Positions 52,335-62,999 of a stretch of DNA of 64,000 nucleotides are shown here, in pieces. How positions within the stretch are numbered: the stretch's first letter is position 1; each line of letters opens with the position of its first letter. Source of the stretch: Paramacrobiotus metropolitanus (taxonomy: Eukaryota > Tardigrada > Eutardigrada > Parachela > Macrobiotidae). Both the position numbers and the translations under genes were made by a program. Location of the stretch: positions 744,001 to 808,000 of the forward strand of contig NW_026570285.1 of assembly GCF_019649055.1 (NCBI RefSeq), given 5' to 3'. The notes under the pieces were generated by a model. That model did no database searches, had not been told where the DNA came from, and saw only the letters and a program-made list of their open reading frames with translations.

Positions 52335-53222
52335 ATGTTTATACTTTGGTATGTCGCCCATCCGAAATATCTGGATGCGAAAGCCAGCATACTGAAGTTT
52401 AATCAATATGATGACGAGGACATATCGGACCACCGTCTAATTTGCCAAAACCCTGTACTGGAGCCATATACCGTTTGCCCATACTGCAGCCAAGACAAGG
52501 ATTCTGCAACGGGGCGTGTTTATACAAGAGACGGGCTGGATCGGCACAACCGAGAGTGTCATAACAGCCAACTGCACAACAACGAAGAGCCGCTGCGTCC
52601 AGCAGGAGGAAAAACACTTCACCCCAACAATGTGCACTCACCACTGCCATTGAACATGTTCAGTAATTTCTGGCGGATTGATCCTTGTATTAAAGATCAA
52701 CAGCGGATTGCACTTAATCCGGAATTTGCCATACGATGCCGATATCTCAATGAAGCTGGTACAGCGTGTGGCGATCAACTCATTTTACCGGCCGCTTTCC
52801 AGGAGCACCGCCGGCCAGTACATCAGGGGAAGAAATCGTGGACGGCGTACGTGTGCACGGATCCATTGTGTATGGTTAGAGACCCATCACGCAAGGCATT
52901 CAACAACCGCGAAGACTACGATCAAGACACTCAGTATCATATGCCAAAGAACTCTAACTATTTCCCTTGTCCTAAATGCCTGTTATTCGGCAAGCGGAAT
53001 AAATGTATTGGCGAAATCAATGGCAACCATAACTGTTCCTACAAGGAAAAGGCCGGCGTTGATTACATGTGGTCCGATAAGGAAGTCGAAGAATATTGGG
53101 CGAAACAACCACCACGAGAAACCCGATCCAAGACCGGCAAAAAAACAGGAAAACGTACGGCGCAGCCCGCTGGCCAGAAAGCACCGAACGTATCCGCATC
53201 CGGAATCCGCATCGCCGCCTAA
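52335..53222 (+). CDS. Orphan multi-zinc-finger-like protein, single exon
   Basis: A 295-codon open frame has four Cys/His clusters: CPYC...HNRECH, CRYLNEAGTACGD...HRRPVH, CTDPLC with a distant H, and CPKC...C...HNC. The tail is Lys/Arg-rich (RSKTGKKTGKRT), fitting a nucleic-acid-binding or nuclear protein. No standard C2H2 linker is present and I do not recognise the family. It sits between retroelement repeats, so it may belong to a mobile element, but it lacks frameshifts, unlike its neighbours. Confidence 0.5.
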   Translation: MFILWYVAHPKYLDAKASILKFNQYDDEDISDHRLICQNPVLEPYTVCPYCSQDKDSATGRVYTRDGLDRHNRECHNSQLHNNEEPLRPAGGKTLHPNNVHSPLPLNMFSNFWRIDPCIKDQQRIALNPEFAIRCRYLNEAGTACGDQLILPAAFQEHRRPVHQGKKSWTAYVCTDPLCMVRDPSRKAFNNREDYDQDTQYHMPKNSNYFPCPKCLLFGKRNKCIGEINGNHNCSYKEKAGVDYMWSDKEVEEYWAKQPPRETRSKTGKKTGKRTAQPAGQKAPNVSASGIRIAA

Positions 53223-53827
53223 TTTATGGGACGTATAATGTGGTAAGCATTTTTGCATTGTGTGCACTGCCACTTAAACGAGTTCTGTATAAAATAATAA
53301 GATATGAAAATTTTTTCAAACAAGGGTTTTTCAAATTTTTAAAAAAACTCTCAAGAAACAAAAAAAAATTCTTCGGTTTTCAAATTTTTCAAAAAATTTT
53401 GTTTGCTCTTGCATACAAAATACAGCCTGTCTTATTTGTAGGTTTAGCCCGACAGCAGACTTCCGGAATGATCTTCCTGTTTCGCCCTGGAGTACCGGCA
53501 GCCCGTATTCAGCAGTCACAAGTGAAACGGTGTGATTCAGTTTTTTCTTTACCTGTTGATCGGCTGGTTTAAATGTTGTTGATGCATGCAACAATAAATT
53601 TTTCATCCGTGGCCAATACCGATAAATGCGATAAACGATATCCATGTCGCCCGTTCAGCTTTCCCTAAATCTTTTTTATGTAGTACTAATTAAGTACAAG
53701 TTTTGGATGTTGACTATTAATTATCGGCTTCAGTAGTTTGGCAATCAAAATTTCTATTAAAGACGACTGACGATATTACTCGTACACGGGCTTCACTGTA
53801 AAAATTAATGAAAATGTATGTATTATA

Positions 53828-53940
53828 TGTCCGGAATCATGGCGCCGCTTCCGCGACAGCTGCTTCTTTACGGGCTAAGACTATCCCGAGCGTGTGCACT
53901 GTATAGGCCGTATATGGCGATGACCTTTGAGGATTTTGAA
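53828..53940 (+). pseudogene. Inverted lectin exon-1 fragment
   Basis: Plus-strand reading gives SWRRFRDSCFF, the exon-1 peptide of the lectins, but with TAA where the family has an open codon. The following intron also matches (gtatatggcgatgacctttgaggattttg-like). It is opposite in orientation to the main gene. Confidence 0.75.
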
Positions 53941-54100
53941 AAGGCGCGACCGCGCGATGCTGTTAATGAAATGCGACTACAATGTGTAGTGCTAATCAGT
54001 GGAGAATGGGAAAAGCAAAATTAACAAATCTTCAAAAAATACGATAGATCGTATGAGTAGATGGCAAAGGTCACGGATGCCCGATGCTGATTGACTGCGG

Positions 54101-55665
54101 TCACTCTGGTCCAAACTCGCAGAGCGGCAGTACCACGCTGTCCTTACAGCCGGCAAAGGTCACAAAGGACGCTCCGTTTGCATCACCGTACTCGCGCGTC
54201 AGCTGGCTGCATTTGGCTCCGTCCAACGCCGAATCCACGGCCTCACGCACACCTGCAACAGGGAAGGGAGCGACGTTAGTTTCTAGAAACTAGCTATCTT
54301 TTGAAAACTGCAAAAGTTGAACGATAATTTAACCAATTAAAAAAGATAGTAAACTAATAATAAAATAGTAAAACAAATTATTCTTCTAAATATATATACT
54401 GATTTTTTTACTCAAAATTAATGATAATAAAAATTTATAAATCAATTATTATTGTTATTCACAATTTATTTTAATAAAGTAAAAAAGGGTAGTTTTATTT
54501 TTTTTTAGTTACACATAATAATTATGTCGATGTCAGTAAACTGTAGGACGGACGTACTTTGTTGGAAGAGAGGATCAGCGGTAGCGAGACTGCGAGACTG
54601 CGAGAGAGAGTGACAGAGACGCCGGCAGAATGTACTTCTCGGAGAGACGAGGCTCGCGCAGTACAGATAGGCTCAACCAGACGCGGCCTGTGCCGAAGCT
54701 GGCCGCCTTGCTGACCACTCAGCACTGTAAAAGTCATATAAGTACTTTCTGGAATTGTACTTGTAATAAAATAATTATAGTAGTTAATCGTACATAAAAA
54801 AATGAATTTAAATCGCTCGTTAAGTTAAGAGATAGTCCCAAGTACTGTATAGCTGTACATGTTTGGATTTTTCTGTATTTTGTAATATCGAGAGACACCC
54901 GTTACTTACAGTACAATGTCATTTATTATTGAAATATTAATAATATTTTTCTTATTGATTTTATTGAAATAAATATTGATTTTTATTATCATTGTAGTTA
55001 ATTTATTAACGCGTCGGCAGCGTCCACAGCCGACGTCGATGAACCTTTAATTATATATTCAGGCGGAATTATTCATGTACCTCATGAAGTCGTTGGCGAG
55101 GAAGTAGCAGTTCTGGCCCAACCGCGTCCATCCCGGCAGCTGCGGACAACCGTCGCGCAGCGCCGCCGTCTCGTTGGCCATCGTATTAACGGGACTGACC
55201 ACCGTGGCAGTGGGCGTGCGGACGGTGCCGTTGCGCGGCAGCGGGACGCTGGCCAGCTGCATCTCGCAGAGCGGCGTGCCGGCCAGCGAGCAGTCCCAGC
55301 AGCCGAAGCCGTTCCCGTTCCGGCCGAAGCCCACGCAGTTGTCGCCCACTTTGAAATCGCTTACGCCCAGCAGCTGCAAGCCGAATTTTATATTACGATT
55401 AGTTATGCCGTTTCATTTATATCTAATTATTTATTTATTTTTATATTATTATTTTCTATATAATCTTTATATACAAATAGTACTGTAAAATCAGTGTGTT
55501 ATTTAAGCAACGACACGCTGCTGGCACGTACGGTCGTCGAACATTGCGTCGCCGGTTTCCGTCAGCGTGGTGGGCAGCATGAACTTGTCGCTGCTGTGGT
55601 TCGACCGGATCGGAGTCATCAGACCGATCCATGTACCCGTGTTGTACGATGTGTTCTTACCGGGT
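54101..55665 (-). pseudogene. Partial C-type lectin copy lacking exons 1, 2 and 5
   Basis: The last exon (54101-54252) is open and ends CKDSVVLPLCEFGPE. Exon 6 (about 54556-54726) is recognisable (VWLSLSVLREPRLSEKYILP) but has an in-frame stop. Exon 4 (55076-55378) is open (VGDNCVGFGRNGNGFGCWDC to LGQNCYFLANDFM). Exon 3 is at about 55534-55653. Exons 1, 2 and 5 are absent. Exons 4 and 6 lie only about 350 bp apart, showing what the lectin locus looks like without the 9-kb element. Confidence 0.75.
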
Positions 55666-55754
55666 AACTGTGTGTACATAAAAATGTTAAAATTATAACT
55701 ATATTATAAGAATATCATTTTCAGTATGTACATATATATATGTATATCTGTAAT

Positions 55755-56140
55755 AGCATACCGTAGCCTCCGTTTTGCTGTCCGACAAATTGCTGACCGA
55801 TGTGTTGCTGATTATCAGTACCCGGTGACCGACAAAGGAATAACGGAGGATAATTCGGCTTTCTGCAAGTTTGTTGCGCGTCACCTTGCCCAAGGTGTTT
55901 CGTTGACCGACAGCACTTGGTCTCGACAAAATACCGGTGGTCGACACTCGATAAGTCGCTGGTCCAGGTTTGTCGAGGATACAATCCTGCTGACCAATAC
56001 ATTCCGACAAAACAATTTCCTTAAGAAACCTAAGAAAACCGAGAAAGTGCCTAAGAATCCCAAAGGAACAAAACGCACTGTGAAGTGTGAATGTGAGTGT
56101 CTGAGATCAACCCGACGACTGAGAAACGTGGATTAAAAGC
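55755..56140. repeat. Retroelement-linked repeat, copy 2
   Basis: Opposite-orientation copy of 51925-52290. It includes the 'cctaagaaaaccgagaaagtgcctaag' decamer-like run at about 56025-56060 and ends 'gagaaacgtggattaaaagc', as in copy 1. Confidence 0.75.
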
Positions 56141-56164
56141 TACCGGGGCTAAAAAGAAATTATG

Positions 56165-56660
56165 TATAACCTGTTTCACCGTGATGTCATTCGTATCCGG
56201 CTGCGCCTTGGCTTCCAGTTCCCATGTAACCTTGCAGCACTTCGCACACAACCTACACGGAATTTCGGGGTAGCTACGTACACACGAGTATGCACATCAG
56301 TAGTCAGATTTCCCCGGTACCGCCGCGTGCAGTGGCGCGTCTTGGACGAAAGCTAGCGCCGGCACACGTGCAACAAAAACAGCTGCGAGTGCAGCTGTGA
56401 GCCATACTTCACCGGTGGTCTCTTATACGAGTATTTTCGCGATATTTATGTCTCTTAGACTGTATATACAGGCTTAATGAACGCCGCGTACATCAGTTTA
56501 TTACGTTCATTATGCCATCGCGTACACAAGAACTTCCGGTGCGCAGAGCCAGGAATGTCCGGAATCGTGGTGCCGCTTCCTCGACAACTGTTACTCTACA
56601 GGCGAAGACTATCCCGGGTATGCATTGTACAGATACCATATGGGCGGTAATCTTTGAGGA
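56165..56660 (+). pseudogene. Lectin promoter module plus exon 1, inverted
   Basis: The upstream module ('cattcgtatccggctgcgcc', 'ccgccgcgtgcagtggcgcg') precedes an exon-1 remnant at about 56540-56618 reading CPESWCRFLDNCYSTGEDYPG with a proper donor. The signal peptide is eroded and no later exon follows, so the copy is dead. Confidence 0.7.
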
Positions 56661-56699
56661 TTTTCTTATATAGATATGTACATATCAATGATATGCAGT

Positions 56700-57450
56700 C
56701 TACTAGGATGAGGAAGGTGCAGTTGCATTCGGCATCCGGTCCAACACCGCCAAGAGTACGGCTAGCAGGTTGTCGCTGTCCTTCCTGGGATCAAGCTGCG
56801 CTGCTCCTATCCATGTTTCATTCGCGGGTAAATTTATATGTATCACAAAACTTTATTAACTGTCATCGATTTTCCTGTCTAGTATATAAGTAAAACGTTT
56901 ATGAAGCGTATTGGAATATTAGGATTTCGTGATGGTATTGCATGTAATCATTACAGAGACCTTTTGGGAAGGATGCGTGCGCTCTGTCATGGGCTGGGGA
57001 TAAGGCTTTTCACAAACTAGAGTATTTGAAAGGTCAAAGGCCAAATTCATAGTTTTACTCGCAAAAGTCAAAGTGCTAAAGGTATCCTCTACTGAGTAAA
57101 GGTTATGATTATTCTTATAGCGCGATGCAGGCGATACATTTTTTTATGTTTTAAATTTGTTAATACACAAGTACATGTATTTCGTACATATACTTGTATG
57201 TTAGAAAAGAAAGTTAAAAAAACGTCTTCTAATCACACTGGGATCAGCTGATAAAACAGCTTGATTCTTCCATTGTGTCTGTAACTGCTGCCTCGTTTGC
57301 CCGTTGTTTCTCCAGTGGCGTTGACACGTTGTCGTGTCGCTAACAGGTATGTGAACGGAGCTCTCCTGAACGATTCCGCAGACGGTTTTCTAGTCCCAAA
57401 ACAACGAAACCGGCGGCCGTTTACTATGACAACGGATCCATAGTTTCGAT
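56700..57450. other. Unassigned stretch
   Basis: Short frames only. It ends where the retroelement fragment begins. Nothing supportable was seen. Confidence 0.35.
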
Positions 57451-57479
57451 GGCTGATGACGCAAAAACGTACAGGCTGT

Positions 57480-58130
57480 ATACGCTATTGCAGCAACAGC
57501 CTATCGGCCTTTTCGGTCGACCTCAGACTCGGTGCAGTTATCTGCGAGCCACACGACTGCACGAAGTGTTATAAGCCTGTCGACCGTTATGCCTGCCACG
57601 GTTTATCTTGCAATTTCTCTGCTGGTAGGCACCCTCGCCACGGCGGTCTCATTAACATCGTATGCCGCGCTCTCGTTTCAGCTGGCTTTCCCGCTAAACT
57701 GGAACCACGAGGAACCTCGCACACGAGTGAACGTCACCCAGATGGTTGCACAACGTTCGCATGGCAAAGGGGAATGTGCCTGGCATGGCATAGGATGTCA
57801 CCTGTGTCGACACGGTTGCCCCCTCCCATTATAAGCCCATCTCGAAAATCGCTGGTTCGGCCGCGGCACAGGCCGAAAAAAGGAAGTCTAATTTGTATTC
57901 GTATCTGGGTGGTCGATATATTTTGGCACCCATAGCCTTTGAAGCAATGGGCCCGTGGGGACCATCAGCGGCTGCCATTATCAAGGAAACCGGGAAACGC
58001 GTACGACTACGCAATCAGACTGGAGAAGCCCGGTGCCTTCAGACTTGAATTTTTCCGGCAGCGGTTACCATTGGAGATACAGCGGGGAAACGCGGCTTCC
58101 GTTATAGGAACGAAGAGCGTCATTTAGAAC
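57480..58130 (+). pseudogene. Retrotransposon RT-protein C-terminal fragment with CCHC knuckle
   Basis: It begins with a zinc-knuckle region (LRLGAVICEPHDCTKCYKPV, HGLSC..SAGRHPRHGGL) and continues RALVSAGFPAKLEPRGTSHT, PDGCTTFAWQRGMCLAW, then in other frames FEAMGPWGPSAAAI and QRGNAASVIG. Several frameshifts and a missing central block show decay. It covers more of the domain than the copy at 51.5 kb. Confidence 0.7.
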
Positions 58131-58654
58131 GGTCAAGTGCGGAAAATTGCTAGGGAGAAGGTAACGAGATATCAACACTGTTCAGTGCACCATACGCATG
58201 CGTGCTGTCAGCTTGTAATTTTACGTAGGACTGAGTAGGAGACCTGGGACGTCAACAGTCCAATTTCGAGTGAGTGCTTAAAAAATTTTACAGCAGACGC
58301 ATTTACCAGTAAATTAAACGAAACGGTTAACTGTTCATCAGCCAATCCGGACTATTAGCCGGCATTCCGACTGTGGATCACATGAAATGCGGAGGCCTTC
58401 TGCCGCAGCTGTTTCGTTTTAGTATTACGTGTACGGTGTACCTTCACTTTGTATTATTATGAAGTACCAGAAGAGATCTTAACCTGATCGCCTACTCTAA
58501 GCAGTATGGCAGTGGCTCGTGACGGCGACCCGTTCTGCGATATTTCGGGTCCAGCGCTACCAGCCTACCGTACTGTACATATTGTGTAATGTTGAAATTG
58601 TTTTAGCAGGACGATCTTTTAATCACAGAAGTATGAATTATTCGATATTATTGT

Positions 58655-58850
58655 CCAGCCCTTTGCTTTTGAAACTATGGGAAATTGTGGCCCGAGTACG
58701 CAAGACTTTATCTCGGACCTGGCCAAACGCATTCGGGAGCAGACTGGAAAAATCCGTGCCAAACAGTTTTTGCTGCAGCGTTGCAGTTTAGAAATTCAGC
58801 GTGGCAGTGCTCGTTGCGTTCTTGGTACAGTAGAGTGCAGTCGCAACCTC
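58655..58850 (+). pseudogene. Retrotransposon C-terminal scrap
   Basis: Reads QPFAFETMGNCGPSTQDF, REQTGKIRAKQFLLQR and SLEIQRGSARCVLGT, the extreme C-terminus of the same retroelement protein family, more diverged than the other copies. Confidence 0.65.
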
Positions 58851-59089
58851 GATGAACTGTTTTTGGTTTTGTAGTATTTCAGTTTGAAGCATTTGTTTTC
58901 ACATTCAGATTATAGTACTTCTGAAATATTCCATCCTTTAAGTAGAAACTTAGCAAGCTCCTACAATTTTGATTGTTCGTGCCGTTGCTTGCCGCTGGTA
59001 TAAAAATTTGGGGCTTGCGGCAGCAAATTCTGCTGCTGAAATTTGGCTTTGTCGGATCTGACTCCGTGTGTTAGCTCTCTCATTTCAAC

Positions 59090-61171
59090 ATGTCAGAAAC
59101 TTCATCTCCATGGCGAACACCGCTTCCAGAACTGGCTGACCAGTTGAAGCTGCTCCTGGTCAGTGGTGACATGAGCGATGTGCAGTTTGCTGTGGGACGT
59201 CATTATGGCGCAGTGAAGGCCTTCTCCGCGCACAAGTCAGTCCTTCTGCCAATCCGCTTGGGCTGGGTATCCTGAAATGGCTGATGGTTGTTACGTTACA
59301 GGTTTGTGTTAAGTCTGGGCAGCGATGTTCTGCACATCATGTTCCACGGAAGTTTGCCGGAAAGTGGCGCCACTCCGATCGATATCCCAGATCCTGCCTG
59401 ATGCGTTCGCCAACTTGCTGCAGTGAGTGCAGAGAAACATTTCGGCCACGCAGCTTTTTTAGACGCTATACGGCTATACAGGGCATTTTTTCAGGTATCT
59501 GTATACTCGCTCGATGGATGAGAGCTTGACACCCGACAATGTCTTCGAGACCATGTACTGCGCTGACAAGTACAATCTGCCGCACCTGATAGAATTCTGC
59601 CTGCAGTTCGCCAACAGCCAACTCAACGCTGGCAACTGTCTCCTGTTTTTAGAAAAGGTCTGCTCTGGCTTTCTCTGGCAACAGCAGCAATCGACGTCAG
59701 TCACAGTGCCATGTGCGTTTGATCTTCTTTACCAGGCCATGTCTTCAGCCCAGGAATGCAGCGCTGCTTTCGTGGAGAAGTGCTTGACCGTGGTGGACAC
59801 CCACTGCAACGGCGTACTGCGCTCAGACCAGTTCACACGTATCGGGCGCGGTACACTGGAAATGATTTTGCAGCGCAGTTCTTTAACCGCTACGGAATGT
59901 GCCATCTACACGGCAGTCGAGAGGTACTGTAACTGATTTAGGTTTTTGACTTTATTTACCTGAGGTACAACGTATTATGCAATAACGGAAAACATCACAA
60001 TTTTTACAACATCAAAATTAATTTTCATTAAACTTTTCTGCTCCTTCCATTGTTTCCAAAACCGATGCCGCGTTGCCTCGCTGAATCTCAAGTGGCAATC
60101 GTTGACGTATAAATTCATGGGAACGTCTGTCGCTTGTGTGTTATTCCAGTCGTTTGCCGAGTTCTGTAATAATGGCGATAGCCAAGGGCCCATTGTTTCA
60201 AATTAAAAGCTAAAGGAGCAAAGATGTATCGGCTACACGACATTTTGCTGACTTTAAAAACCCAAGAAACCTAAAAACCCAAGAAACCGAGAAAACCTAA
60301 GGACAAACAATAAAAAGTTAAGAAAATTCAGAACACAACGTATCGAACCGAAAAGCAAGGGCTCGGTCAGCAAAAGTGTTTCGGCAAAACTTCGGTCAAC
60401 AATTTAGCAGAAAATTAAATTGTCGGTCAGCAAATTTTCGGTCAGCATAATTGACGTGCTATCCACAGGTGGGCTGCGGCGAACTGTCTTCGAGGAAATC
60501 TTGACCCTTCTCAGGCCAACCGCCGAGAGGTACTGGGAAACGCGTTGTTTCTCGTCCGTTTTCCGCTGCTGACCGACTCGGAACTGGCCAACGGTCCTTT
60601 AAAAGTAAGCCTGTTGTCTCGAGGTCACGTAATCAGGCGAAGTTGGAAAAATGATTGCGTTTTTAAGAGCCGTCTGTTGCTGGATTGCGAGCTGCTGGAC
60701 ATTTACCAGTTCCGACACTCGGCCGACAATTCACCTCAGCTTCCCTTTCCGAGCGAACCCCGGCGGGGCTCGCTGCTGCGCATTCCCAAAGGCTATATTA
60801 CCTTCACGTGCAGTGAGAAAGTGTTCGTTGACCTCAATTTGTTCAGCGAGTATTGGTTGCCGGCAAAGATTGCCGGTGTACGTGGAGAAGATTTTCTCGT
60901 GACCCGAAATGAGGGGGAAACGGTGGTGCGGTGTGCGCCGCACAAGATTGTTCGGGCCTCGGAAATCCTGAAGAAAGATCAAAAGGTCACGGCTTCCTTT
61001 GGGTTGCGTAATGGCGAATTCACATATGTGGAGTGCCGCACCGTCAATATGCACGTCCTCGTTCTTGGGAAGCGTCACTGCACCGAGATGTCATATCCGT
61101 TTGAGGAGCTTAAGATCAGTCACGCCCAGATGGCGGCTTGGAAATCATCTGCCGCGCAATCCAATGGGTGA
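59090..61171 (+). CDS. BTB-BACK protein with Tudor-like tail (one 2-nt break)
   Basis: Six plus-strand exons: 59090-59235, 59302-59422, 59495-59657, 59736-59923, 60469-60604 and 60668-61171. The BTB/POZ domain reads LLVSGDMSDVQFAVG, FSAHKFVLSLGSDVLHIMFH, PIDIPD and AFANLLQYLYTRS. The BACK domain follows (CLTVVDTHCNGVLRSDQF, TLEMILQRSSL, ERWAAANCLRGNLDP, ALFLVRFPLLT), as in the BTBD1/2/3/6 group that bridges substrates to cullin-3. In place of a C-terminal PHR domain there is a segment of about 130 residues with VFVDLNLFSEYWLPAKIAGV, which looks Tudor- or Agenet-like. In exon 2, after IDIPD, the family reading needs two more bases (about 59392). Intron 59924-60468 carries a retroelement scrap. 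Confidence 0.75.
59985..60235 (-). pseudogene. Retrotransposon C-terminal scrap in a BTB gene intron
   Basis: Minus-strand frames give YIFAPLAF, GPWLSPLLQNSAND and HRFWKQWKEQKSLMK, matching the end of the 51480-51965 copy (HRLWERWKEHNSLMK). Followed by the cctaagaa and cggtcagcaa repeats at 60240-60450. Confidence 0.7.
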
Positions 61172-61199
61172 ATCCAGACAGCTGATGGTTCGGCGGTTA

Positions 61200-61740
61200 T
61201 AATGGGATTCGCGTACGGTCCGACGCGCCATTAAGTATCTGTTTCTGACGTACGATAATTGGGCCTTGATGTTGGTATGAGAGCGATCTTCTGTTTTGAC
61301 TAGTTTACAGATACATATTTGTTGCTATAACCTAGAAGTGCAAGTTTCTACTAATATTTAAATACACGATACAGAATATTTTTTGTACTTCAGTTCACTC
61401 TCAGTTTACCATTTGATTTGATTCTTTCGTTATTTTTTGGTTTGGTTCTGTTCGATCTGGATTGTACCCGTCTGATTGTACACCGAATGTGTTTCGCATG
61501 ATGCAGCAGACAAAGTGAAATTATCAACGAGTTTGATGATTGTTATGATTCTACAATCAATATTCAATACCAACAAGTACTTAGTAAATAGCGACCCAGT
61601 TACGCTATACATGCTTCTTGTAGCCGTTCCGTTATTCGTAGGGGAAACCCAATTGTAAATCTCCTTATTTACTGTACTATCGGTTTTCTTATTAGCACAA
61701 CCCCCGTCACATTATTTTGAAACAAAAACCGAATTAATTA
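61200..61740. other. 3' flank of the BTB gene
   Basis: Low-complexity, AT-rich sequence with no recognised exon. Probably 3' UTR and spacer. Confidence 0.35.
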
Positions 61741-61741
61741 C

Positions 61742-61880
61742 AGCAGTACAATTTCTCTTAAATTATCCGCGCCGTCCATGGTTCCGAGAGATTCACCGGG
61801 TTGCCCCGCTGAATCTCGATCGATAGACGCTGGCGTAAGAATTCGTGGCAGTCGCTGGGTGAATTGTGTTTTGTTCTCAC
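61742..61880 (-). pseudogene. Retrotransposon C-terminal scrap
   Basis: Minus strand reads CHEFLRQRLSIEIQRGNPV before a stop, the last conserved motif (QRLS..IQRGN) of the same protein family. Confidence 0.6.
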
Positions 61881-62439
61881 CACGCAGATACTGCTCATAC
61901 TCACCGCTGAACGCCCGACCGATTTTGTTAACCGCTACTGACCGAACCGATGCCTAGATTTCAAAAATTGTTTCTGCACGCTATATCGCTCCTTCCTTTC
62001 GACCGTGTCATGCACCAGCGCTGACAGCTGTTAAATGCTGTTATACCCTGTGAATTCCATAAGCGGTGGATTTAACCTTCACTGAACAGTGAACTTCCGT
62101 GTAAGCTTCTGCCAACATCGAAGTCCCGTAAGTTCGGGTTGCTCTTGCTGTAATAAGAATAATGATAATAACGCGGGCACCTTAATTAACCCTTAATGGT
62201 CTGACATCGTCCAACTGATACACAATTTAACAACACACAAGCTAAAACTTTGCCTTGTTCTTCAGTGCTGTTCAGTGCTTTTGTATAGTGATACTTATTG
62301 ATGAATAAAGTAATTGGATGCTCTTACCAATTCTGAAATAATTTGTATTTATGAAATAATCGTGTTTAACATTATAAAAGCGTGTGGTGTGTATTGCACA
62401 GTGCAGAAAACATCGTACATATAACTCGGGTCCAAGTAT

Positions 62440-62993
62440 TGGATGATCCGGTCGAATCATAGCAGCGACAAGTTTATGCTACCGACCACCCTGGCGGAAA
62501 CCGGCGACGCGACGTTCGACGACTGTAAGAGCGATCATGAGTCATGACTTAAATAACACACCAACATTCTACATTGATCCACAGATTAAACATAAAAATT
62601 ATAATATAGAAAATATGAACATACAAAAACAATAATTACATATACAAACGGCATAACTAATCGTAATACGACATTCCGCTTGCAGATATGGAGCTGCTGG
62701 GCTTGGGCAACATCAGGATGGGCGACAACTGCGTGGGCTTCGACCGGCACGGCAACGGCTTCGGCTACTGGAACTGCTCGCTGGCCGGCACGCCGCTCTG
62801 CGAGATGAAGCTGACCAGCGTCCCGCCGCCGCTCAACGGCACCGTCCCGCACGTCCACCGCCACGGTGTCCAGTGCCGTTAATACGATGGCTAACGAGAC
62901 GGCGGCGCTTCGCGAGGGTTGCCCGCAGCTGCCGGGATGGACGCGGCTGGGCAGGAGGTGCTACTTCCTCGCCGACGACTTCGCGAGGTTTGA
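62440..62993 (+). pseudogene. Inverted lectin fragment, exons 3 and 4
   Basis: Plus-strand exon 3 (about 62440-62524, SNHSSDKFMLPTTLAETGDA) and exon 4 (62687-62993, MELLGLGNIRMGDNCVGF) are very similar to the intact gene. A one-base insertion at about 62850 shifts the frame after NGTV, and the exon-4 donor is changed to gtttga. Exons 1, 2 and 5-7 are absent. High similarity suggests a recent copy. Confidence 0.8.
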
Positions 62994-62999
62994 ATAATC

